64,000 bases of DNA from Prorocentrum cordatum (taxonomy: Eukaryota; Sar; Dinophyceae; Prorocentrales; Prorocentraceae), in NCBI GenBank assembly GCA_963575745.1, contig CAUYUJ010000148.1, forward strand, positions 603,344 through 667,343, read 5' to 3'. Positions 55,095 to 63,605 of this stretch are shown here, one piece after another. The translations under genes were made by a program, and so were the position numbers. Position 1 is the first letter of the stretch, and each line of letters opens with the position of its first letter. The notes under the pieces are model-generated. The model was not told where the DNA came from, searched no databases, and saw only the letters and a program-made list of their open reading frames with translations.

Positions 55095-55500
55095 GCCTGT
55101 TTGTGCTCCTCCCTCCACCTCCGCCTTTCTGTGCGTGCGCTGGCTGTGCCAGCCTTCCCGCGGCAGAGGGAGGAGGAGGAGGAGGATGAGGGGGATGAGG
55201 AGGATGAGGAGGAGGAGGGGGGAGGCGGAGGTGGATGGGGAAAGGGGCAGGAGAAGGAGGAGGGAGGGAGGGAGGAGAGCGACGAGGAGAGAGAAGGAGG
55301 AGGAGGAGGAGGAGGGAGGAGGAGGAGGAGAAGGAAGTCAGTTCAGACATTCAGAGAATTTAGCAGCCAGCGGCTGCGGCTTTTTAGCCAGAAAGATCGT
55401 TTCGTCGTCGTCGTCGTCGTCCTCCTCCTCCTCCTGCTGGTGCACATCCTCCTCCTGCTCATCCTCCTCCTCTTCCTCCTCCTCATACATGCATACATGC
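55095..55500. repeat. GGA block, conserved core, TCC block
   Basis: GGA repeats at 55160-55335 and CGT/TCC repeats at 55398-55490 flank a core at 55340-55395 ('gttcagacat' through 'gatcg.ttcgtcgtcg') that also occurs at 61108-61180 in the same setting. Confidence 0.75.
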
Positions 55501-56021
55501 GTACGCATACACATACACATACACACATGCGTATGTATGTATGTATGTGTACATATGCATGCGAATACACATATACACACACACTCATGCGTATGTGTGT
55601 ATGTACACACCCACATGCACGCACACTTACGTATGCGCATATGCCCGCCGCCGCCATCATCGTCGCGTCGCCATCGCATCGCACGGGGTGGAGTATGATT
55701 ATCATTGTGATTATAGTATATTATAGTCATGTGTTGATGATGATGATGATCGATGATGATGATCGATGATCGTCATGATGATGATCATGATGATGATGAT
55801 GATCATGGCTGATGACCATGATGATCAAATGGTAGCGACTTAACAGACACGGGGGGGGGGCTGACGATGGCGACGGTTGAAGATGGCAAAGGAGCGTTGA
55901 CGTTTTCTCACGCCGGCCCCGACTGTCTGAGTCGCAACAGACACCACTCAGAGCCCCGACGGGCGGCGAATACCAGATACCTTAAAGGCCTGATTCCAGG
56001 ACCGCTGGCAGAAGTCGCCAG
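55501..56021. repeat. CATA/TGTA and (GAT)n microsatellites, then spacer
   Basis: Alternating purine-pyrimidine CATACG/TGTATG repeats at 55485-55640, GATGAT/GATC repeats at 55735-55810, then unique sequence to 56021. Confidence 0.85.
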
Positions 56022-56373
56022 CTGACGAAACCCCGATCGCGCGCGATCGGGGTTTCGTCAACATTGAGCGCTCAATGTTGACGAAACTCGGTGCGCGCGC
56101 GCTCCTGGGCGACCGGTGGACGTTGACGAAACCCCGATCGCGCGCGATCGGGGTTTCGTCACACCCCGCAGGGCCCGCGCACCGAGTTTCGTCAACATTG
56201 AGCGCTCAATGTTGACGAAACCCCGATCGCGCGCGATCGGGGTTTCGTCAGGCTGCTGGGCCGCCCCGCGCCTCCGCGCATACCCTTAAGGGCGCCCTAA
56301 GCCCACCAAGTTTCGTCAACATTGAGCGCTCAACGTTGACGACACCCCGTTCGCGCGCAAACGGGGTTTCGTC
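56022..56373. repeat. Cluster of perfect palindromes in a 76-bp inverted repeat
   Basis: Palindrome P1 (GACGAAACCCCGATCGCG plus its complement, 36-38 bp) occurs at 56023-56060, 56124-56161 and 56213-56250, and in diverged form at 56338-56373. Palindrome P2 (TTTCGTCAACATTGAGC plus its complement, 34 bp) occurs at 56053-56086, 56187-56220 and, imperfect, 56311-56344. P1 and P2 overlap through TTTCGTCA. 56022-56097 and 56176-56251 are perfect 76-bp inverted repeats with the middle P1 in the spacer. The cluster lies between converging genes. Confidence 0.95.
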
Positions 56374-56384
56374 GGGTTGATGGG

Positions 56385-56736
56385 CCTCCCTATGTATGTA
56401 TGTATACATACATACATACCCTATGTATGTATGTATATACATGTGTATGTATGTATACATACATACATACCCTATGTATGCATGTATATACATGTGTATG
56501 CATGTGTGTATGTATACATATACACATGTATGTATGTATGTATGCATGTATGTATGTATGTATACACATACATACATACATACACACATGCGTATGTATG
56601 TATGTATAATATACATGCGCATACACATATATACACACACTCATGCGTATGCATGTAGGTACACACCCACATGCACGCACACTTACGTATGCACATATGC
56701 CGGCCGCCGTTCATCGTTGCGCGCCGAGGCGAGGCG
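56385..56736. repeat. (TATG/CATA)n microsatellite
   Basis: GTAT/CATA repeats to 56660, themselves containing palindromes such as TATGTATGTATA/TATACATACATA, with 'ccctatgtatg' junctions repeating three times. Unique sequence to the methyltransferase stop. Confidence 0.9.
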
Positions 56737-57927
56737 TCATGCAGAACTGCTGCCTCTCCGCCACGGGTCAGCGAGCCGCTTGAAAAAACCAGCCTGCACA
56801 AGAAGGTTTCTCGTGAGGCGGCCGACGACGCTGACAGAGAATGCATTCCCGATCATCTGAGCGTACTGGCGGGGACTGCACGCGTTCTCGTAGTTGATGC
56901 GGCCCGGGGGGATCCCTTGAAGGCGCTCGAGCTCGTTCAGCGTCATGAATCGGTGCTTGGCAAAGATCCAGAAGCCCCCACCGCCAGACCGGTTGCGCGT
57001 CAAACACGGAGCGTACCCCCAGCCGTATTGCGGCGACCTGGTCTTGCCGCAGTCAAGCTCGGCGATGAGCATGTTGGTCTTGGCGAATATGTCTTGATGT
57101 TGAGACAGTTTGTCCACCAGGCGGGTGAAGTTGTGGATCTGGTAGTCATGGACTGGCAAGGTGCCGAGCTTGTCCGAATGCTTGTCCAAGATCTGTTCGA
57201 TTGGCGTGCATGGGATCTCGCTCGGCCAACTCGTGTGCACATTGGACTTCTTGGACAGCGCTCCTGTGATGTACAATCGGCGCCGTGATTGCGGCAAGCC
57301 ACCGACTTTCAACGTGTCGAGGACGGACATGCTCACAGTGTACGCGGGGGTACCGTCGGGGCCTTTGAGGCTGACGAGAAAGTTCAAGATGGCATTCAGC
57401 TCCTCCTGGAACCTCTGGTGAGTCAGGGCCTCAACGTTCTCCAAGATGAACACCGTCGGTAGCTTGGTCTGGATGTAGTTTAGGGCGAAAAACACCACGA
57501 TGCCTCGGCCTTGAGGATCTGCAATCCCCGCGTGGATGCCCTGCACAGAGAATGGCTGGCAAGGGAATCCGATGATGTACAAGTCCACCCGCGGGACCGC
57601 CGCGTTATCGCGGGTGGTTATGTCTCCATAGAGCACGCACAAGTCGGGGTGGCTGGCAATGATAACCTTGCGCGTGGCGAAGTCAATTTCCGATGCGAAC
57701 ACGTGCACAATGGAGTTGCCAATGCCGAGCAACTCCAAGGCGAGCTTAGCAATGTCGATGCCCGCGCAATCACTGCCGAACAGAATCTTGCCATCCGTTT
57801 CGCCCGTCAAGACCACCCTCTCAAGATCAATGTCCCGGAGAACGACGACATCTGGGGCCTTCCACTTCTTGCCGGCGCCGCGCGAGTCTGAGACGGCAGG
57901 CTTCCTTGTCGTGACCGGCGGCGCCAT
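56737..57927 (-). CDS. Cytosine-5 DNA methyltransferase
   Basis: 396 residues from ATG 57927. It transfers a methyl group from S-adenosylmethionine to cytosine C5 in DNA. All key motifs are present: motif I FGSDCAGIDI (50-59), GDIT (101-104), motif IV GFPCQPFSVQG with nucleophile Cys123, motif VI ENV (163-165), motif VIII QSRRR (213-217), a target-recognition region (about 225-330), RFMTLNELERLQGIP, and motif X IGNAFSVSVVGR near the C-terminus. Length and layout match a bare catalytic domain, as in bacterial-type or DNMT2/retrotransposon-borne enzymes, with no reader domains. It is uninterrupted, and a relic leader lies upstream at 58128-58147. An in-frame TAG sits three codons before this ATG, closing a 50-codon basic frame that could be a lost N-terminus. 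It is related to the Cys-less protein at 43371-44720; no reverse transcriptase or integrase is near. Confidence 0.9.
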   Translation of the reverse strand: MAPPVTTRKPAVSDSRGAGKKWKAPDVVVLRDIDLERVVLTGETDGKILFGSDCAGIDIAKLALELLGIGNSIVHVFASEIDFATRKVIIASHPDLCVLYGDITTRDNAAVPRVDLYIIGFPCQPFSVQGIHAGIADPQGRGIVVFFALNYIQTKLPTVFILENVEALTHQRFQEELNAILNFLVSLKGPDGTPAYTVSMSVLDTLKVGGLPQSRRRLYITGALSKKSNVHTSWPSEIPCTPIEQILDKHSDKLGTLPVHDYQIHNFTRLVDKLSQHQDIFAKTNMLIAELDCGKTRSPQYGWGYAPCLTRNRSGGGGFWIFAKHRFMTLNELERLQGIPPGRINYENACSPRQYAQMIGNAFSVSVVGRLTRNLLVQAGFFKRLADPWRRGSSSA

Positions 57928-57933
57928 CGAGCG

Positions 57934-58086
57934 CTAGGACTTCTTGATCGGAACAGCGGCTGCTGGCGACTTCCGAACGACGAACTGCGCCGGGCGCCCG
58001 TTGGCCTTGGGCTTCGGTGCCGCCTTGGCCTTGGGCTTCCGCTGCTGGGGCGGCGTGTCTATCACGAGCATGGACCAGTCGTCCAT
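57934..58086 (-). CDS. 50-codon basic upstream frame, in frame with the methyltransferase
   Basis: ATG 58086 reads MDDWSMLVIDTPPQQRKP, then Lys/Ala/Pro-rich sequence (KAKAAPKPKANGRP, AT-hook-like) to a TAG at 57936-57934, followed by two codons and the methyltransferase ATG in the same frame. It could be a DNA-binding N-terminus cut off by a nonsense mutation, a readthrough extension, or an upstream ORF. Confidence 0.55.
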   Translation of the reverse strand: MDDWSMLVIDTPPQQRKPKAKAAPKPKANGRPAQFVVRKSPAAAVPIKKS

Positions 58087-58127
58087 GGTTTAGACTGGGC
58101 GAGCTCTCAGTCCAAAGCCCGCTAGGG

Positions 58128-58150
58128 TAGAGCCAAAACGGGCCACGTCC
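58128..58150 (-). other. Relic spliced-leader sequence
   Basis: The minus strand reads ACGTGGCCCGTTTTGGCTC; aligned with a 1-base insertion it keeps CGT, GCC and the full TTTTGGCTC of the leader. A weaker CTTTGGACTGAGAG follows and may be a second truncated copy. Upstream of the methyltransferase. Confidence 0.5.
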
Positions 58151-58644
58151 ATCGTCGCCATCACGCATAACCATCATCACCATCATCGATATTATCATCA
58201 TGATCGCCGTCGTCGTTCGTTGCATGGCGTTGCCATCGTCGTCGTCGTCGCGAGTGCAGTTTTTGGGCTCTCGGGCACCCCCCGAAGCTCCCTCCTCCTC
58301 CTGAGCCCCCTCCCCCTCCCCCTCTTCCCCCTCCTCCTCGGACACCCAGCGGAGGATGGCCCTCGATCCTCGAACCTCCTCGCTCTTCGGTCCTCTCGCC
58401 CCCGTCCCTCCTCGGAGCAGCGGCGCCCCTCCTCGGAGCAGTGACGTCTGTGAGGGGCTCGTCACACGATCAGAAGAAGTCCGAGCAATGGTCGGAGGAG
58501 AGCCGTTTGAGACAACGGCAGTGATACAACGGCGGCCCAAATCCGCTCAGAATCGTTCCCCAGGAGGAGGGGGAGGAGGAGGGAGGAGGGAGGAGGAGGA
58601 GGTAGGAGGATGAGGAGGAGGAGGAGGAGGAGGAGGAGGGAGGA
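58151..58644. other. Intergenic, TCC- and GGA-rich, no gene
   Basis: CAT/CGT-rich at 58155-58250, pyrimidine-rich at 58285-58350, GGA repeats at 58560-58640. Confidence 0.6.
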
Positions 58645-59389
58645 GGGGTCCCCGCAGGGCTTTTTTCCCAACATCCTGTGGTGTTGGGTCCTCGTTTTGA
58701 AGAGACAGCGCCCCGCGTTCCCACCTTCTTCCCGCTGCCCCCTCCCTCCCCCCATCTTCATCACTTCGTCTTAACAGCTTCGGAAATTACACGGATGGAG
58801 GTCGCTTTCCCAACCACCCTGTGGTGTTGGGTCCTCGTTTTGAAGAGACAGCGCCAGTCGGGCTGGCTGGTTCGGCCTCGTTTAACGTTTGTTGGCTGGT
58901 TCGGCCACAGGGTTCGCATGCTCCCCAACACCCATTTTGGGCAATCAGCCTTGGACATATCATCCGTTGTTACGGATGGTCGTGTCGAAGTCTTCTGAAG
59001 CTGGGCGGGGGTGGAGCATGGGTCAGCCGAAGCAGCTGAGGGTGGATGGGTCAGCCGAAGCAGCTGGCACGGATTATGCCTTAGAGGAGATGGCGGAGAA
59101 GAGGAGGCGGACGAGAGGAGAGGATGCTCTTGTCCTGCACACGATGGCCAGGGAGGCGGAGGGGAGGAGATGAAATGAGGCGGTGGAGTGGAGAGGAGAG
59201 GAGGGAGGGAGGAGGGACGGAGGGAGGAGGGAGGGAGGCAGAGGAGGATGCGGCATTGATTCAAACTGACTAGTAGGTAGGTAGGAGGAGAAGGATGAGG
59301 AGGAGGAGGAGGAGGAGGGGGAGGAGGAGGAGGAGGAGGGGAGGGAGCCAAGCACACCTCGCGTTTCCTGGGGTTCCGCTTAAAACCGC
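58645..59389 (+). mobile_element. 0.74 kb repeat, copy 2
   Basis: Near-identical partner of 51081-51817; it retains a 'tggtgttgggtc' segment that copy 1 lacks near its left end. It lies between the divergent methyltransferase (-) and the 471-residue gene (+). A short fragment of the same family ('aggatgc..tt.tgcac.cgatggcc') occurs at about 61418-61455. Confidence 0.75.
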
Positions 59390-59466
59390 CCCACCAGCAA
59401 AATCTTGTCCTCTGGGCGTCCTGTCCGGTGTTGGTCCTCCTCCTCCTCCTCACCCTCCTCCTCGTA

Positions 59467-59491
59467 TAGCCATTTGGGCTTTGTTTTTCAG
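59467..59491 (+). other. Relic spliced leader followed by an acceptor-like AG
   Basis: TAGCCATTTGGGCT at 59467-59480 differs from the leader core at one of 14 positions, and is preceded by CGTA. It is followed by 'ttgtttttcag' (59481-59491), a pyrimidine-rich AG that could serve as the present trans-splice acceptor, 141 bases upstream of the ATG at 59632. Confidence 0.6.
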
Positions 59492-59631
59492 AGCTGCGAA
59501 CCTCGGCGGGTTCCTGCTCGCGCCCCGGCGGGCTGCGCGCCTGCGAGCCTCCGCCGGCCCGGCGCGCGACGGGTTCCTGCTTGCGCGGCGCGGCCTTGGG
59601 CCTGCGACGCGCGACGACGGAGCCTTCGCCG

Positions 59632-61047
59632 ATGGAGGTGTTCACCAGCAAGCACAAGAACTGCATCGACGACGTGTTCTACTTCCCCCTAGTGTCCTAT
59701 CGCTTCCGGGAGGACTGGCTGGTGAAGAAGTGCAACCCCTCCTCGGTGAAGAAGTTCGGGGTGTTCTTCCGAATGTTGTTCATGCGCGACGGCATCACCT
59801 TCCCCGCGATGGCGTCGAAGGAGTACCTAGAGCTGGTGTGTGCGTCTCCGGAGGACAAGGCCTGCAAGCAACAGCATCGTGGCGTGGTCAGGCGCTTCGC
59901 CAGCTGGTGGGAGGACGGGGGTGGCAGCAAGCTGTGGCGTGACAGGGCGACCGTCTCTGAAGACCTCTGGCCGAAGTTCGGCGACGAAGGCTCCTGGAAC
60001 CTTATGGGCCCCCGCACGCGGACCAGCAGGACAGCGTCGCCAGCGCCGGCGTCGCCAGCGCCGCCAACGCCGACCAGGAGCGAGGGCGCCAAGAATGAGG
60101 GCAGCGGGACGGCTTCGACGGCGCGGCCTCCGCCCACGCCGCAGCAGGCGACTCGGGGGCCTCCGCCCACGCCGCCGCCGGCGACGCCGTCGTCGACGGA
60201 GTCGTCCGATTCTTCTTCGGACTCGGAGTCATCGGAGCTCTCGGATTCTCCGAAGAAGACTTCAGGGGCGGCGGAGGCGCCGCCGTCGCCTCCAGGTCCA
60301 CCGGCGCCACCGGCGCCATCGGCGCCACCGGCGCGCGCGGCGCCAGCGGGCAGCGGGCGCCCGCAGTCCCAGGGCCCGGCGCAGATCCTTGCCGACAAGC
60401 TCCTGCACGACGACCTCCAGCACCTCGGCGCTGAGTTCGTGTCCATCAAGATGGGCATGATGAAGGAGGTCTTCAACAGCGAGGAGCGCTTCCAGTTGTG
60501 GCGCCGTACGTGGCCGAGTGTCAAGGAGTCGCGCGAAGAGATACAGGCCACGCTCAAGCACCTCGAGAACTTGTACGGCATCACCGAAACGTTGAAGGAG
60601 AAGCACTACAAGTTCGGGCAGATGGCGCTCGCGGGCAGGCTGGTGCACCCCAGCATCATGTGCGACAATCAGCGGCCCGCGCAGCCTCCGCCGTCGAGCG
60701 CGCTGGCGGGCCCGCCAGGCCCGTCGAAGCTCAAGAAGCGGAAAACCGACGCCACTTCGAGCTCTGCGGGCGTTTCCAAGAAGAAGCGGAGCGTCTCGTG
60801 GAGCGACGGTATTCAGACAGGCGACGGCAAGGGCCCGACTCTCGAGCAGAAGTGGAGCGTGGCCAGCCTGAAGAGGTGTGAGCCGCTCTGGTGCGCTCAG
60901 CCGGGGTCTCATGTGCCGTGCGATAGGTGCCCGGCCTACGTCTCCGGAAGCGTTGGTACTTTGGTGCCAATAGGCTCGAGGTCACAATTCGCCTCCGAAG
61001 AGTTCCTCTGCTCCCAGCGCAGCGCTCCAACAGCAGCAGCGCAATAG
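59632..61047 (+). CDS. 471-residue protein of unknown function with PP1-docking-like motif
   Basis: I chose ATG 59632 (MEVFTSKHKNCIDD); the frame extends upstream only through a TTG. Residues 1-130 form a compact, Trp/Phe/Cys-containing region (YRFREDWLVKKC, FRMLFMRDGITFPAM, RFASWWEDGG). A Pro/Ser/Thr/Ala linker (130-265) includes an acidic Ser tract (SSTESSDSSSDSES), a likely phosphorylation region. Residues 270-365 are helical and charged (ILADKLLHDDLQHL, ERFQLWRRTW, TETLKEKHYKFG). Then KLKKRK and KKKRSVSW (383-390): R-x-V-x-W fits the RVxF motif used to dock protein phosphatase 1, next to a likely nuclear localisation signal. Codon use is strongly GC3, there are no introns, and there is a relic leader upstream. 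Family not recognised. Confidence 0.7.
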   Translation: MEVFTSKHKNCIDDVFYFPLVSYRFREDWLVKKCNPSSVKKFGVFFRMLFMRDGITFPAMASKEYLELVCASPEDKACKQQHRGVVRRFASWWEDGGGSKLWRDRATVSEDLWPKFGDEGSWNLMGPRTRTSRTASPAPASPAPPTPTRSEGAKNEGSGTASTARPPPTPQQATRGPPPTPPPATPSSTESSDSSSDSESSELSDSPKKTSGAAEAPPSPPGPPAPPAPSAPPARAAPAGSGRPQSQGPAQILADKLLHDDLQHLGAEFVSIKMGMMKEVFNSEERFQLWRRTWPSVKESREEIQATLKHLENLYGITETLKEKHYKFGQMALAGRLVHPSIMCDNQRPAQPPPSSALAGPPGPSKLKKRKTDATSSSAGVSKKKRSVSWSDGIQTGDGKGPTLEQKWSVASLKRCEPLWCAQPGSHVPCDRCPAYVSGSVGTLVPIGSRSQFASEEFLCSQRSAPTAAAQ

Positions 61048-61466
61048 CCCTGGCGCCAGACGGTTCCGGAGGAGGCGGCGAGGAGGAGGATGAGGAGGAG
61101 GAGTAGTTCGTTCAGACATGATTCAGGTAATTCAACAGCCAGGGCAACGGCGTCGGCTTTCGCCGAAAAATCGCATCGTCGTCCTCTTCTCTCCTCCTCC
61201 TTCTCCTCATCCGTCCGCCCCCCCCCCCCTTCCTCCTCCTCCTCCCACGGGGGCCGAGGAGGAGTAAGCTCTTGGGGCTCCTTTGGGAAAGGGGGTCTGA
61301 GAGGTCTCTTGGGGCCGTTGCAGGCGCCGCATGGCTCAAACAAGGTGGGGGAAGTACTTAATTCAGCCCCCCCCCCGGAGGCTCATCATCAGAGAGGGGG
61401 GAAGCGGGGAGGTGGAGGAAAGGATGCCGTTTTTCTGCACGCGATGGCCGAATCAGCCAATGTTAA
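61048..61466. other. Intergenic with conserved core and TCC tract
   Basis: A GGA tract, the core at 61108-61180 shared with 55340-55395, and a TCC tract at 61190-61245, then sequence with a fragment of the 0.74 kb repeat. It lies between converging genes. Confidence 0.6.
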
Positions 61467-63158
61467 TCACATAGCGTGTTGCCAGCACTCGCTGGCGTTG
61501 GCGCTGGAGCTGCTGGCCCGCTCCGCCCACGAAGCGCTCTGGCAACATGGGGAGCGCAAAGAATATGGACAGTACACACCAGGCAAATTGATGTGACAAG
61601 ATGCGCACATAGGGGTTACCACGCGGCGCACACATGCTGGACTCGGGCGGATCCGCATGGCGTGCTCCATAGCCCTCTTGTACTTCTTGTAGTTCCACCC
61701 GTCGTTGCACCGCTCGTTGCTGGCCCACGTGCTCCACGGCTTCCAGTCACCACTGCGGCGTGAAAGTTCTTCTGCCATACCCTGCACCTGGGCCTCCAAC
61801 GCGCGGAAGTTGTTGTGAAGCGCCTCGTCCTGTTCTCGACGTTGTCGTAGAGCGTCGCTGACTAGCACCTGCTGCTGTAGCCGTTCCTGTGTTGCGCGAA
61901 GTCGATCCTCCTCAGCGCGAAGAGCTGCAATGCGTTCTTCATGTTGTCGAACTTGCCCAGCAGCTCGTTTTTCTGCTTCTTCTTGCTGTCGGATGCGTTC
62001 TTCATGTTGTCGAACTTGCTCAGCTCGTTCTTCTGCTTCTTCTTGCTGTCGGATGCGTTGTGCATGTTGTAGAACTTGCTCAGCAGCTCGTTCTTCTGCT
62101 TCTTCTTGCTGTCGGATGCGTTCTTCATGTTGTCGAACTTGCTCAGCTCGTTCTTCTGCTTCTTCTTGCTGTCGGATGCGTTTTTCATGTTGTCGAACTT
62201 GTTCAGCTCGTTCTTCTGCTTGTTCTTGCTGTCGGATGCGTTGTGCATGTTGTCGAACTTGCTCAGCTCGTTCTTCTGCTTTTTCTTGCTGTCGGAGCTC
62301 CTCCGCATCGCGTTGCGCTTTAGCGTCTGCGGCTGCCAGTTCTTCTCGGAATTTGATTTCGAGACGGCGTGCTTCTTGACGACGCCACTCATCATCGTCA
62401 TCATCGCGTTCACGCCGGGGGACAATCAGTGGCGAACCCCACGTGGACGTTAAAGGCCTTGTAGATGATGCTAGCCATTTGTCCAGCTCCTGTCGGACGC
62501 GCTCCACCGTTGTGCCAGAATATCGGCGATGCGGTGGGCCTTGCTGATCGAGCCAGGCCCACACGCCAGGACCGTCCACATGCGGCAGCTCAAAGAGACG
62601 GGCGACTTCTTGCCACGAGCCAGCTTCGCGCATGCACTCGCGCAAGCTTTTTGTCATCCACTTGTTATTCATGACTGGCCTCAGTTCAGTGAACATCACC
62701 AAGAAGCCCTTCTCTTCGACGATGTTCGCCCACATGTTGTCATCGTCGTGCACCATCGACCAAAGGCATTCGATGTCGTTGTCGATGTGGTGCGTGAGTC
62801 CCAGTCTGGAAGCGATAGCGCCCTTGCCCTTCTCGCCACTCTTCCGCTCGCACAGATGTAGGTGGTTCAGCGGCATGCCCATCTCGACGAGCCCTGTCTG
62901 CTTGATGAAGCGCACGGGCCACGCCTCAACGTGACCGCGCTTCTTGTGGTACGACCACCACGAGCCACGTTGGGTGCGACTCACGATGCACAGGTTCTCC
63001 AGCCCATGCACCATGCCGAACAACAAGGCGAACGCGAAAAAACCTCGCGTTACTGCCACGTAGATGTCGTCGCCCTCTGGCTTCTTGTCATCACCGGTGT
63101 CCCTGGTGCTCATGACGTCGCCAAGATCGACGCCAACTTTGACCGCGGCGCGTGCCAT
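61467..63158 (-). CDS. HAD-like domain fused to a 20-residue-repeat coiled coil
   Basis: 563 residues from ATG 63158. The first ~170 residues follow the order of HAD-superfamily motifs: VGVDLGDVM (8-16), CIVSRT (57-62, Ser60), GEKGKGAIA (108-116, Lys) and LTHHIDNDIECLW (121-133, Asp126/Asp128). The usual DxD of motif I reads D-L-G-D, so phosphatase activity is doubtful. WSYHKKRGHVEAW and MPLNHLHLCERKSGEKGKG support the fold assignment, which is inference. A linker (200-260) leads to a long charged helix with about six copies of a 20-residue unit (EQVRQHEERIRQQEEAEERA), encoded at 61930-62290 by 60-63 bp tandem repeats, then more coiled coil and a Cys-containing tail (CVRRVVTPMCASCH). It is uninterrupted; relic leader at 63334-63354. 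Role unknown. Confidence 0.6.
   Translation of the reverse strand: MARAAVKVGVDLGDVMSTRDTGDDKKPEGDDIYVAVTRGFFAFALLFGMVHGLENLCIVSRTQRGSWWSYHKKRGHVEAWPVRFIKQTGLVEMGMPLNHLHLCERKSGEKGKGAIASRLGLTHHIDNDIECLWSMVHDDDNMWANIVEEKGFLVMFTELRPVMNNKWMTKSLRECMREAGSWQEVARLFELPHVDGPGVWAWLDQQGPPHRRYSGTTVERVRQELDKWLASSTRPLTSTWGSPLIVPRRERDDDDDEWRRQEARRLEIKFREELAAADAKAQRDAEELRQQEKAEERAEQVRQHAQRIRQQEQAEERAEQVRQHEKRIRQQEEAEERAEQVRQHEERIRQQEEAEERAAEQVLQHAQRIRQQEEAEERAEQVRQHEERIRQQEEAEKRAAGQVRQHEERIAALRAEEDRLRATQERLQQQVLVSDALRQRREQDEALHNNFRALEAQVQGMAEELSRRSGDWKPWSTWASNERCNDGWNYKKYKRAMEHAMRIRPSPACVRRVVTPMCASCHINLPGVYCPYSLRSPCCQSASWAERASSSSANASECWQHAM
61930..62290 (-). repeat. 60-63 bp tandem repeat within the coiled-coil gene
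   Basis: About six units reading (plus strand) 'ctcgttcttctgcttcttct' and 'tgctgtcggatgcg'; two units carry an extra CAG triplet. The length is a multiple of three, so the frame is maintained and copy number can vary freely. Confidence 0.95.
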
Positions 63159-63333
63159 TCTCCAACGGCTTGCGCTCCGAGATCAGGTCGACAGCCACAA
63201 TCTCCCGAAACGCAATCTCCAGCGCACAGAGTCACGCAATCTCCAGTGCTTCGAAGTGGGCACGCCACCATATGAAGCTGGGCCGAAGGGGGCGGCCCGC
63301 GGGATGGCCAAGGGGCGGCCCGCAGGATACGAT

Positions 63334-63354
63334 TTGAGCCAAAACGGCAATGGA
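63334..63354 (-). other. Relic spliced-leader sequence
   Basis: The minus strand matches the leader at 17 of 21 positions, including TTTTGGCTCAA without a gap. It lies 176 bases upstream of the ATG at 63158. Confidence 0.75.
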
Positions 63355-63502
63355 ATGAATGGAGGATGAGGTGGAGGAGGAAACGTGAGATGTTCTGAAC
63401 ACGCTGGCCAGCGTGGGCCTAGGCGTTTCGACAGGCGGCCGCGCGGTGGCGACCCCAGCGCGGGCGTTCGAGGGTGAACTCGGAAAGCCGCCGGTCGTCC
63501 AA

Positions 63503-63605
63503 GGTTGAACGATCGACGCAGTGTCAGGATCCAACACCGACTTCATCGCAACATCAAGGTGAACGCCGACGCCTTGAACGATCGACGCGGTGTCAGGAAC
63601 CATCC
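63503..63605 (+). promoter_or_regulatory. Direct repeat between divergent genes
   Basis: 'ttgaacgatcgacgc.gtgtc' followed by 'agga.cca' occurs at 63504-63532 and 63577-63605, about 73 bases apart, the second copy abutting the relic leader at 63604. It may be part of a bidirectional promoter region or a small duplication; function is inference. Confidence 0.4.

Noticed and set aside
61325-61345. Leader-like 'catggctcaaac'
   Set aside because: A nine-base match without the T-run and without a downstream plus-strand gene.
61930-62290. 60-bp array as a CRISPR
   Set aside because: Units are contiguous and in frame with the coiled coil; there are no unique spacers.
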